Shown: positions 1-5,734 of the stretch, piece by piece
Layout: each line of letters begins with the position of its first letter
How positions within the stretch are numbered: the first letter of the stretch is position 1
Source: an uncultured Bacteroidota bacterium
GTDB taxonomy: Bacteria; Bacteroidota; Bacteroidia; Chitinophagales; Chitinophagaceae
DNA length: 5,907 bases
Direction of reading: 5' to 3'
Assembly: GCA_946887345.1 (NCBI GenBank)
Contig: CAMPKR010000165.1
Coordinates: forward strand, 1 to 5,907
Notes under the pieces: generated by a model
Seen by the model: the letters and a program-made list of their open reading frames with translations, nothing else
Told to the model about the DNA's origin: nothing
Database searches by the model: none
Position numbers and translations under genes: made by a program

Positions 1-45
1 GTGAAAAATCAATAACAAGAGCGTTGCAACAGGTCATTGCAAAGA

Positions 46-75
46 AAAAAGCCACTGAATTTTCAGCGGCTTTTT
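46..75 (-). terminator. Intrinsic terminator downstream of tRNA-Gln
   Basis: Read on the minus strand, a GCCGCTGAA / TTCAGTGGC stem (70-62 and 59-51, one G:T wobble) closes over a two-base loop that probably opens wider. It is flanked by an A run before and a T run after (50-46 and beyond). It begins 6 to 7 bases past the end of the tRNA, as expected for a stand-alone tRNA gene. The A and T flanks pair with each other, so the structure could also stop transcription entering from the left on the plus strand, where one pair becomes an A/C mismatch. Confidence 0.8.
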
Positions 76-81
76 CTTGCG

Positions 82-152
82 TAGTCCAACCTGGATTCGA
101 ACCAAGACAAACAGAACCAAAATCTGTTGTGCTACCGTTACACCATTGGACT
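82..152 (-). tRNA. tRNA-Gln, anticodon TTG
   Basis: This transfer RNA reads glutamine codons CAA and CAG. The minus strand folds into a full cloverleaf. The acceptor stem is AGTCCAA / TTGGACT (152-146 and 89-83). U8 and A14 are in place, and the D arm GTG / CAC holds a GG-containing loop. The anticodon stem ACAGA / TCTGT closes the seven-base loop TTTTGGT, with anticodon TTG at 120-118. The variable loop is four bases, and the T stem CTTGG / CCAGG (one T:G pair) closes the loop TTCGAAT. The discriminator base is A at position 82. The next bases are C, G, C, so the CCA tail is not encoded and must be added by nucleotidyltransferase. The gene stands alone, with its own promoter and terminator, opposite in direction to mrdA. 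Confidence 0.95.
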
Positions 153-167
153 ATCCTTATTGGGCTG

Positions 168-198
168 CAAATTTACAGTAGCTTTCTTAAAAAGGCAA
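168..198 (-). promoter_or_regulatory. Bacteroidota-type promoter of tRNA-Gln
   Basis: On the minus strand a perfect TAnnTTTG -7 element (TAAATTTG, 175-168) follows a TTG -33 element (198-196) with a 20-base spacer. This matches the primary-sigma consensus of Bacteroidota. The -7 element ends 15 bases before the mature tRNA 5' end, which leaves room for a short leader removed by RNase P. The start site would be near 162 (inference). Confidence 0.65.
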
Positions 199-289
199 AA
201 CTTTCACAGAATATTATTTTTTACATACCGTGTGTATAAATTATGTCAGCAGGGCCTTGCGAAGGCTTATGAAATCAGGTTTTTTGCAG

Positions 290-297
290 TAGGTTTG
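290..297 (+). promoter_or_regulatory. Candidate -7 element for the mrdA-rodA unit
   Basis: TAGGTTTG fits the Bacteroidota TAnnTTTG -7 consensus exactly and lies 35 bases before the mrdA start, giving an expected leader of about 30 bases. There is no TTG about 20 bases upstream. The nearest (257-259) is 30 bases away, so the -33 half is weak or missing and the call is tentative. Confidence 0.4.
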
Positions 298-332
298 TAT
301 TCGAGCGTGTTGCCCAATTAATAAGATAGAGC

Positions 333-2351
333 ATGTCCTTTGCGCAGAATCCGCGCCAATACATACTGAGATTCCTGTATATAGGCGTGGCAGCCATCAT
401 ATTACTGCGTCTTTTTGCCTTACAGATATTCGAAGATAAGTACAAGATAATGGCTAATGACATTGCCATTTACCGCAAGATCGTATATCCTCCCCGCGGC
501 GTTATCTACGACCGTAAAGACAGGGTGATGCTCTACAACCAGGTGGTGTACGACCTGATGGTAACCACCAGCAATGTCCCGAAGAATTTTGATACGCTTA
601 AATTTTGCGAGGTACTGGGTATAGACAAACCCAGTTTTGACAAGCTGCTGAAGAGGGTGCATATCAAAAGCGGGCCAATGCGCCAGGGAGCTTTCCTGGA
701 GCAGCTGACGCCTGAGCAAACCGCACGCTACCAGGAAAATATGTACCGCTTTCCCTGCTTTGAGATGCTGGAAAGAAGCATCCGCACCTATCCCAATGCA
801 AGTGCAGGTCTTATCCTGGGTTATGTGGGGGAAGTTTCTCCCGCCATGTTGAAGTCGGAACGCTATGCCTCCTATAACCAGGGCGATTATGTAGGAATGA
901 ACGGCCTGGAGAGCAGCTACGAAGAAGTGCTGCGCGGACAAAGAGGCGTCCACTTTCTGGAAAGAGATAATTACAATAGGCCCCGCGACCCTTACAAGGG
1001 TGGTGCGCTCGATACACCGGAAATAGCAGGACGTTCCCTGCAGCTATACCTTGATGCCGAGCTGCAGCAGTATGCAGAAAAATTGATGGTGAACAAGATT
1101 GGCAGCGTAGTTGCTATAGATCCAAAGACAGGTGGTATCATCACCATGGTGAGCAGTCCCAGCTACGACCCCAACCTGCTTAGAGGCCGAGAAAGGTCTA
1201 AGAATTTTTCGAAGCTATACAAAGACGCTACACACCCGCTGTTCAATCGCGCCACACAGGCTGCTTATCAGCCCGGTAGTACCATCAAGCCTATGACAGC
1301 GCTGGTAGCGCTTGATGTCGGCGTCATCAATGCCAAATTTGGTTTTCCCTGCGGCGGTGGATATGGTTACTGTGGCAGGCACATTGCCTGTACCCACTCT
1401 GGTGGTGGTCACGCCGCGAATCTGAGGTTGGCTTTAGCCAATTCCTGTAACGCTTATTTCTGTCACATCTTTCGTATGTCGGCGGATGCCAAGAAGTTCG
1501 GCGATGTAAAAGCAGGTCTTGAAAAATGGCATGAATACTTCTGGAATTTTGGTTACGGTCACCCTACAGGCGTAGACATACCTTATGAAGGTAAGGGGCT
1601 TCTGCCTGATTCTAACTACTACAACGATCGCTACAACGGTGTATGGAATTCCTGTACCGTGGTGTTCGTTGGCATGGGACAGGGTGAGCTCGCCTTAACG
1701 CCGCTGCAGCTGGCTAATAGTATGTGTATCGTTGCCAACAAAGGCTACTATTATACGCCTCACTTCGTGAAGTCGATCAACAACAACCCTAAAGACCCAC
1801 AGCTGAAGCCATATCTTCAAAAGCACCAGGTAACAAATATCTCAGATTCTACTTTTGAAATTGTGCAGTTAGGTATGCAGGATGTGGTAGACAAAGGAAC
1901 AGGCAGGGTAGCGCAGATGGAAGGAGTGGAGATATGCGCCAAAACAGGTACTGTTGAGAACTATGCCATCGTACACGGCAACAGGATGAAGATGCAGAAC
2001 CACTCTGTGTTCGTGGCCTTCGCGCCGAGAAAGGACCCGAAGATCGCCATAGCGGTAATAGTCGAGAATGCAGGCTTTGGTTCTACCTGGGCCGGCCCCG
2101 TGGCAAGCCTGCTGATAGAAAAATATCTTACCGACAGCATAAAGGTGAACAGGAAGCACCTGGAAGATAAGCTCTATAATGCAAAGCTGATAAGCAAGTA
2201 CACCTATATTATCGACTCCGCACAGCGCCTGAAAGATAAGCTGCGATGGGAAGCTAAAATGGCAGAGAAGAAATACGGCGACAGCATGAAGCTGGCAATA
2301 GATACAAAGAGAGCAGAGATGTGGTTGCGTAAACACTATATGAAAAAATAG
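333..2351 (+). CDS. mrdA: Penicillin-binding protein 2 (peptidoglycan D,D-transpeptidase)
   Basis: Class B PBP that crosslinks peptidoglycan during cell elongation. It is anchored in the inner membrane, acts in the periplasm and partners RodA. The 672 residues show a short cytoplasmic tail and a single membrane anchor (about 12-30). A dimerisation/pedestal region starts at PRGVIYDRKDR (54-64), with YVGMNGLESSYE at about 186-197. The transpeptidase domain has the three active-site motifs: S316-T-I-K319 with the nucleophile S316, S371-C-N373, and K537-T-G539. C340, C353, H360 and C372 match the spacing of the zinc site described in some PBP2 proteins. A charged, probably helical tail follows the fold (about 600-672), so the protein is slightly longer than E. 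coli PBP2 (633). The start is fixed by an in-frame TAG at 327-329. The ribosome site is weak. rodA follows after 9 bases. Confidence 0.96.
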   Translation: MSFAQNPRQYILRFLYIGVAAIILLRLFALQIFEDKYKIMANDIAIYRKIVYPPRGVIYDRKDRVMLYNQVVYDLMVTTSNVPKNFDTLKFCEVLGIDKPSFDKLLKRVHIKSGPMRQGAFLEQLTPEQTARYQENMYRFPCFEMLERSIRTYPNASAGLILGYVGEVSPAMLKSERYASYNQGDYVGMNGLESSYEEVLRGQRGVHFLERDNYNRPRDPYKGGALDTPEIAGRSLQLYLDAELQQYAEKLMVNKIGSVVAIDPKTGGIITMVSSPSYDPNLLRGRERSKNFSKLYKDATHPLFNRATQAAYQPGSTIKPMTALVALDVGVINAKFGFPCGGGYGYCGRHIACTHSGGGHAANLRLALANSCNAYFCHIFRMSADAKKFGDVKAGLEKWHEYFWNFGYGHPTGVDIPYEGKGLLPDSNYYNDRYNGVWNSCTVVFVGMGQGELALTPLQLANSMCIVANKGYYYTPHFVKSINNNPKDPQLKPYLQKHQVTNISDSTFEIVQLGMQDVVDKGTGRVAQMEGVEICAKTGTVENYAIVHGNRMKMQNHSVFVAFAPRKDPKIAIAVIVENAGFGSTWAGPVASLLIEKYLTDSIKVNRKHLEDKLYNAKLISKYTYIIDSAQRLKDKLRWEAKMAEKKYGDSMKLAIDTKRAEMWLRKHYMKK

Positions 2352-2360
2352 AAGCAGCAG

Positions 2361-3689
2361 ATGGACAACATGCGTAAAACGATATTCGGCAGGCTTGATA
2401 CACTAACTGTGTTCTTGTATTGCGCGCTGGTGTGTATTGGTCTGCTGGCGATCTTCTCCGTAGAGCACCGTGCAGGCGACACTGCTTTGTTCGACATGAG
2501 CAAGAGCTACACGCGCCAGTTTATGTGGCTGGGTATTTCGCTGTTCGTTGGTTTTTTAATTATACTTACCGAGAGCCGCTTCTTCTCCTCCATTGCCTAC
2601 CTCTCATACACCATCGGGGTATTCCTCCTCATCATTACCATATTTGCCGGGGTCAATGTGAAGGGCTCACATTCCTGGTTGGGCGCCGGGAGCGTCAGGT
2701 TTCAGCCGGGCGAGGTGTGTAAGATTTTTACTTCCCTGGCGGTTGCTAAGTTTCTTTCCTCACCGGAGACAAATTTTAAAACACTGAAGCATAGGGTAGT
2801 AGGTATTGCCCTGGCCCTGGTGCCGGCAACAATGATATTGCTGCAGCAGGAAACCGGCCTTGCCCTGGTATACTTCTGCTTCTTTCTGGTGATGTACAGG
2901 GAGGGCCTGCCGAATGTATTCCTGGTAGTAGGTGTGTGCGTCATAGGCTTAACCATGGCTACCCTGCTGCTGAACAAGTGGATACTTTTTATACTGGTGA
3001 CAGTGATAGCGTTAGTGGTAGCCTTGTTTACAAGAAGTACCCTGAGAAGGAATTGGGCAGCCCTAATAGGGTTATTGGCCGTATGGCTAGGCTCCGTTCT
3101 GTTCTCGATGGTACTGGTGCCATTCGCATTTAAGAATGTGCTGCAAAAACACCAGGTCGACCGCATCTACTCAACCATAGGTATGGATGTGCCTGAAGAA
3201 TACATGAGGCCCCTGGAACCGGGAGAGAGAAGGGTACGCCGGGAAAATGCATCAGAGTACAATGTGAACCAGAGCAAGATAGCTATAGGCTCGGGCGGCT
3301 TTTGGGGCAAGGGCTTCCTGAACGGGACATCTACCAAAAACCAGTTCGTCCCGGAGCAGAATACTGACTTTATCTTCTGCGCTATAGGCGAACAGTTTGG
3401 CTTTGCGGGCAGCTTTGTACTGGTAATGCTCTACCTCTCGCTCATGCTTCGGCTCATGTACCTGGCCGAACGGCAACGGTCGCAGTTCAGCAGGATATAT
3501 GGCTATTGCGTTGCGGCGGTATTGTTCTTCCACTTCGCCATCAATATTTCTATGACCATAGGGCTAGCGCCGGTGATAGGTATCACCCTGCCGCTGCTTA
3601 GCTATGGCGGATCTTCGCTACTTTCATTTTCTATTCTAATATTCATAATGATACGCCTCGACTCAGACAGGCAGGTATTGATACGGTAA
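2361..3689 (+). CDS. rodA: RodA, SEDS-family peptidoglycan glycosyltransferase
   Basis: Multi-pass inner-membrane enzyme that polymerises lipid II into glycan strands for the elongasome and works as a complex with PBP2. The 442 residues contain about ten hydrophobic spans (14-33, 53-70, 74-96, 145-161, 165-179, 184-204, 206-224, 232-255, 346-366, 379-431 as two). SEDS landmarks are W106, RFQPGE (113-118), NQSKIAIGSGGFWGKGFL (303-320), VPEQNTDFIF (330-339), GEQFGFAG (343-350) and LPLLSYGGSSLL (410-421). Several positions are unusual. QPGE replaces the common QPSE, and QQETG (162-166) replaces the common QPDLG. The loop before YNVNQS (about 270-299), where the catalytic Asp of other RodA proteins sits, is long and charged and lacks the usual DP-G-YN pattern. 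ATG at 2361 gives a 9-base gap after mrdA; the ATG at 2370 is an alternative start. The gene is in the same frame as mrdA. Confidence 0.96.
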   Translation: MDNMRKTIFGRLDTLTVFLYCALVCIGLLAIFSVEHRAGDTALFDMSKSYTRQFMWLGISLFVGFLIILTESRFFSSIAYLSYTIGVFLLIITIFAGVNVKGSHSWLGAGSVRFQPGEVCKIFTSLAVAKFLSSPETNFKTLKHRVVGIALALVPATMILLQQETGLALVYFCFFLVMYREGLPNVFLVVGVCVIGLTMATLLLNKWILFILVTVIALVVALFTRSTLRRNWAALIGLLAVWLGSVLFSMVLVPFAFKNVLQKHQVDRIYSTIGMDVPEEYMRPLEPGERRVRRENASEYNVNQSKIAIGSGGFWGKGFLNGTSTKNQFVPEQNTDFIFCAIGEQFGFAGSFVLVMLYLSLMLRLMYLAERQRSQFSRIYGYCVAAVLFFHFAINISMTIGLAPVIGITLPLLSYGGSSLLSFSILIFIMIRLDSDRQVLIR

Positions 3690-3693
3690 TTTC

Positions 3694-3698
3694 GGAGG
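3694..3698 (+). promoter_or_regulatory. Strong Shine-Dalgarno of the MBL-fold gene
   Basis: GGAGG lies in the 12-base gap after the rodA stop, only 3 bases before the ATG at 3702. It is the only full anti-16S match among the starts in this window. The spacing is shorter than usual, but no later in-frame ATG or GTG close by offers a better fit. Confidence 0.6.
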
Positions 3699-3701
3699 TT
3701 T

Positions 3702-4448
3702 ATGGCTAAGGTTTTTCCATTGTCGGAAGGGGTGTTTACGGTGGGGCATGACAAGCAGTTCGTTCCATTCAACTTAAAAAACGATGTGCTGACGGACAGG
3801 GCCACAGGCTCACTGCTGGTAGAAATACTTCCTTTTCTGGTTGTTACAGAAAAAGACGTGCTGGTACTGGATACGGGTCTTGGCTTTAGCAACGCCAACG
3901 GTGAACTACAGATCCACGATAATCTCAGGCACCTGGGTTATGAGCCGGAACAAGTGACCAAAGTGCTGATGAGTCACCTGCACAAAGACCACGCGGGAGG
4001 TATGATCTACAAAGATGTCAATGGCATAGTAAAACCAACCTTTCCCAATGCGGAGTACTGCATCTACAGGCAGGAAGCCGACTTTGCCCTGAGCAAAGGC
4101 TTGCCATCGTTCCACCCTGAAGATATAGAGCCACTATTGAGCAGCGGGCAGGTGCACTGGCTGGATGGCGAAGAGGGAATGATAGATGGCTATATAAAAT
4201 TCACCCACTCAGGCGGGCACTCACCTTACCATATAGTGTACCTGGTAGAAGACGGCGGCGACAAAATATTCTTTGGCGGCGATGAAGCCCCGCAGCTGAA
4301 GCAGATGAAAATAAAGTATGTAGCCAAATACGACTACGACGGCAAAAAAGCCATGCAGCTCCGCGAGCAATACGCCGAACAAGGCAAAGCCGAAGGCTGG
4401 GAATTCCTCTTCTACCATGATGTAAAAACGCCAATGGCAAAACTGTAA
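3702..4448 (+). CDS. Metallo-beta-lactamase-fold hydrolase
   Basis: Predicted soluble binuclear-metal hydrolase of 248 residues; no signal peptide is visible. The complete MBL metal-ligand set is present: H92-L-H94-K-D96-H97, H173 in GGHSPYH, the bridging D194 in FGGDEAP, and H239 in FYHD. The strand-turn VLVLDTGLG (53-61) comes before it, as in the family. The layout resembles the lactonase-like and general MBL branches. The tyrosine that sits three residues after the bridging Asp in AHL lactonase AiiA is P197 here, so lactonase activity cannot be claimed. It is not recognisable as a glyoxalase II, an RNase or a true beta-lactamase. The gene is 12 bases after rodA and in the same frame, so it is probably cotranscribed with mrdA and rodA. 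That suggests, but does not show, a link to wall growth. The substrate is unknown. Confidence 0.9.
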   Translation: MAKVFPLSEGVFTVGHDKQFVPFNLKNDVLTDRATGSLLVEILPFLVVTEKDVLVLDTGLGFSNANGELQIHDNLRHLGYEPEQVTKVLMSHLHKDHAGGMIYKDVNGIVKPTFPNAEYCIYRQEADFALSKGLPSFHPEDIEPLLSSGQVHWLDGEEGMIDGYIKFTHSGGHSPYHIVYLVEDGGDKIFFGGDEAPQLKQMKIKYVAKYDYDGKKAMQLREQYAEQGKAEGWEFLFYHDVKTPMAKL

Positions 4449-4466
4449 GGAGGAACTGTTCTCCTT
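4447..4466. terminator. Weak hairpin at the 3' end of the mrdA-rodA-MBL unit
   Basis: AAGGAG (4447-4452) pairs with CTCCTT (4461-4466), with two more A:T pairs possible inside. It overlaps the stop codon. No T run follows on the plus strand and only a short one (GTTTTG) on the minus strand, so it is a poor intrinsic terminator. It may simply be the best structure available between two convergent genes. Confidence 0.3.
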
Positions 4467-4477
4467 CCGCTGCCACC

Positions 4478-4600
4478 GGCTGTCGTGTACCCGCCGCGTA
4501 CTGCAATGTTACTGCCGGCAGGTGACTTGTGGGCTGCCGTGTATTGGCAGGGAAGTGCCATGTGGCTGCCATGTTTAGCTGCTGTATGCAGCTGCCGTCA
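4478..4600. repeat. Imperfect GCTGCC-type repeats and small inverted repeats between convergent genes
   Basis: The 11-base motif GGCTGYCRTGT occurs at 4478-4488, 4532-4542 and 4564-4574. The related AAGTGCCATGT (4553-4563) abuts the last copy as a tandem pair. Small inverted repeats overlap these: CTGCCGGCAG (4512-4521, perfect), CTGCC / GGCAG (4534-4550) and AGCTGC / GCAGCT (4577-4593). The block fills most of the 161-base gap between the MBL gene and the minus-strand gene. I see no gene in it. It may act as a bidirectional 3' structure or be slippage-derived sequence. Confidence 0.55.
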
Positions 4601-4609
4601 GCAGGTCTT

Positions 4610-5314
4610 CTATGCCTGAAAAGTGTTGTCTGCATTGGGGTCTATGGTTTTGAAGCGATTAATAATAGGTAGTGTCAGTTCTTTAGAGCGGGCTTTATCT
4701 GAGTTGTTGTTATCCGGCAAGGCAGGTGGCAAGTCAGCGTTGAGAGCCTGGGTGGTTTCGGAGGGATCGCGGTAGAGGGATGCGGTCTGGCCGGAATAGA
4801 ATAGTTCGAGTTCCTGCTCGGTGGGTTGGTTGAGGTCCTGATTGTGCTCGGGTTGGTAGGAGGCGAAGCCGTAGACATCACGATGGGAAAGGAAGCCTTC
4901 TATAAGGGCCTGAAGGCCAGCGAGGTTATCGTAATGAAAGTGCTCAGAGTAGCGCTGAAGACTCTCCAGTATAAAGCCCACTTCGGCATGTGTAGGGAAT
5001 TTTTTGATGGTGCGAATAGAGTAGAGGATCTTTCGACGCAGCTCGGCTTCCTGGGGTGTGGGTATGCGCTGACCTTCGGGGCGGCTGTTGATGGCTGCCG
5101 TGAGGTCGGCCAGCTCCTGGTACATCTGTTCTGCGAGTATCATCGGTGAACGGCGGGAAGCGCGGCGGAGAGTAGACCATTTATAGTCGGCTGCGCGGCG
5201 GTAAAGGCTCCGCTCAGGGATGCCTGTGATGATGGCGATGTCTGCGATTGATTTGTCTGTAAAGCAGTATAGCTGCTGTGCGAACTTGTAGCGTTCGTGA
5301 TCGGCTTTGTACAT
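4610..5314 (-). CDS. Helix-turn-helix protein resembling a phage terminase small subunit
   Basis: A 234-residue soluble protein. Residues about 8-50 form a helix-turn-helix of the kind found at the N-terminus of terminase small subunits and related phage proteins. The pattern is a helix, then KSIADIAIITGIPERSLYRRA, then the YKWSTLRR end typical of this group (a W followed by basic residues). A helical middle part follows (about 57-150: ILAEQMYQELADLTAAI, then AELRRKILYSIRTIKKFP). The C-terminal part (150-234) is polar, rich in Q, N, P and E, and probably disordered. By family analogy the N-terminus would bind DNA. No large terminase, portal or capsid gene is visible nearby, so it could be a prophage relic or a domesticated regulator. 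The start ATG is preceded by CTAAGA, with no strong ribosome site. It converges on the MBL gene. The exact family is uncertain. Confidence 0.75.
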   Translation of the reverse strand: MYKADHERYKFAQQLYCFTDKSIADIAIITGIPERSLYRRAADYKWSTLRRASRRSPMILAEQMYQELADLTAAINSRPEGQRIPTPQEAELRRKILYSIRTIKKFPTHAEVGFILESLQRYSEHFHYDNLAGLQALIEGFLSHRDVYGFASYQPEHNQDLNQPTEQELELFYSGQTASLYRDPSETTQALNADLPPALPDNNNSDKARSKELTLPIINRFKTIDPNADNTFQA

Positions 5315-5332
5315 TCTTAGTGGTTTATAGTT

Positions 5333-5372
5333 AGTTGATCAGTTGACCGGTTGATTTGTTGACTGGTCAGCT
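5333..5372. repeat. Tandem octamer repeat overlapping an 11-base inverted repeat
   Basis: Four consecutive 8-base units share the core NGTTGAYY: AGTTGATC, AGTTGACC, GGTTGATT, TGTTGACT (5333-5364). Units two to five also form an inverted repeat: AGTTGACCGGT (5341-5351) and ACTGGTCAGCT (5362-5372), 9 of 11 matching, around a 10-base centre. In plus-strand RNA the two mismatches become wobble pairs; in minus-strand RNA they are A/C mismatches. The block sits 19 bases before the start codon of the terminase-like gene, within its presumed leader. That would suit an operator or leader structure. Confidence 0.6.
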
Positions 5373-5385
5373 ATCATTATCAGTG

Positions 5386-5393
5386 TAAAGTTA
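5386..5393 (-). promoter_or_regulatory. Possible -7 element of the terminase-like gene
   Basis: The minus strand reads TAACTTTA, one base off the Bacteroidota TAnnTTTG consensus. A start near 5379 would give a leader of about 65 bases carrying the octamer repeats. There is no TTG at the expected -33 position, so the call is weak. Confidence 0.3.
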
Positions 5394-5438
5394 CGAAGAG
5401 CTTAGGTGCATTTTACTTCCATCGCGTTTTATGTGGGT

Positions 5439-5469
5439 AACTTTTTTGCAAAAAAGTTGAAGTTTTTTG
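5439..5469. repeat. Perfect 20-base A/T palindrome with an alternative hairpin partner
   Basis: AACTTTTTTG (5439-5448) is followed directly by its exact reverse complement CAAAAAAGTT (5449-5458), with no spacer. The right arm can instead pair with the next tract: CAAAAAA (5449-5455) with TTTTTTG (5463-5469) across a 7-base loop. The two pairings exclude each other. A similar palindrome is, from memory, common between genes in this phylum. It could be a protein site, a bent A-tract element or an RNA switch-like structure. Confidence 0.6.
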
Positions 5470-5572
5470 AAGGGAAGTTTCAAAAATGCAGCGGTTTTTT
5501 GGTGAAGGTGGCAGTGATGTGGCAGTGGTTTATGTGACGCAAGGGGAAAACATTTGTAACAGTTCGTTTTAG

Positions 5573-5589
5573 GGCGGACACAGTCCGCC
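5573..5589. repeat. GC-rich perfect hairpin GGCGGAC / GTCCGCC
   Basis: A 7-base-pair perfect stem with a three-base ACA loop; a G:T pair can extend it by one. No T run follows on either strand, so it is not a standard intrinsic terminator. It is the first of several closely spaced hairpins. Confidence 0.6.
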
Positions 5590-5603
5590 TATCTTAGTAG
5601 ACA

Positions 5604-5626
5604 CAGGAGCGCTTCGCTAACTCCTG
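5604..5626. repeat. CAGGAG / CTCCTG inverted repeat
   Basis: Six-base perfect arms around an 11-base centre (CGCTTCGCTAA). The centre contains GCTTCGC, a run often seen in dispersed GC-rich intergenic repeats. It lies 14 bases after the preceding hairpin. Confidence 0.5.
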
Positions 5627-5667
5627 CGCCAGTAGGGTGATGACGGAAACAAAGGACATCCCCCTGA

Positions 5668-5704
5668 CCCCCTTCGCTCAGGCACAGAGCTACGCGCAAG
5701 GGGG
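5668..5704. repeat. CCCCCTT / AAGGGGG hairpin, dispersed-repeat-like
   Basis: Seven-base perfect arms (5668-5674 and 5698-5704) enclose 23 bases that include TTCGCTCAGGC. An extra CCCCC tract (5660-5664) just upstream could compete for the right arm. From memory, blocks of the form GACATCCCCCT followed by C5TT and A2G5 are common between genes in this phylum, so this is probably one copy of a dispersed repeat (inference). Confidence 0.5.
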
Positions 5705-5734
5705 AAGTGAAGAGTGCTCTTGTTTCTTGCAAGA

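Noticed and set aside
24..239. Small plus-strand reading frames across the left intergenic region
   Set aside because: They overlap the tRNA-Gln gene and its terminator and have no ribosome site or family resemblance.
3702..4448. Assignment of the MBL-fold protein as an AHL lactonase (quorum quenching)
   Set aside because: The metal ligands fit, but the AiiA tyrosine position holds a proline (P197) and no other lactonase-specific feature is visible.
4201..4635. 144-residue minus-strand reading frame over the end of the MBL gene and the convergent gap
   Set aside because: It is antisense to the well-supported MBL gene, and its composition (rich in R, H, A and L) reflects the repeat block and the complement of the MBL coding sequence.
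4826..5149. 107-residue plus-strand reading frame
   Set aside because: It lies opposite the terminase-like gene, whose protein has a coherent HTH pattern; this frame shows no such organisation.
5333..5704. CRISPR array
   Set aside because: Repeat units are only 8 bases with no spacers, and the larger hairpins differ from one another. There is no regular repeat-spacer pattern and no cas gene.
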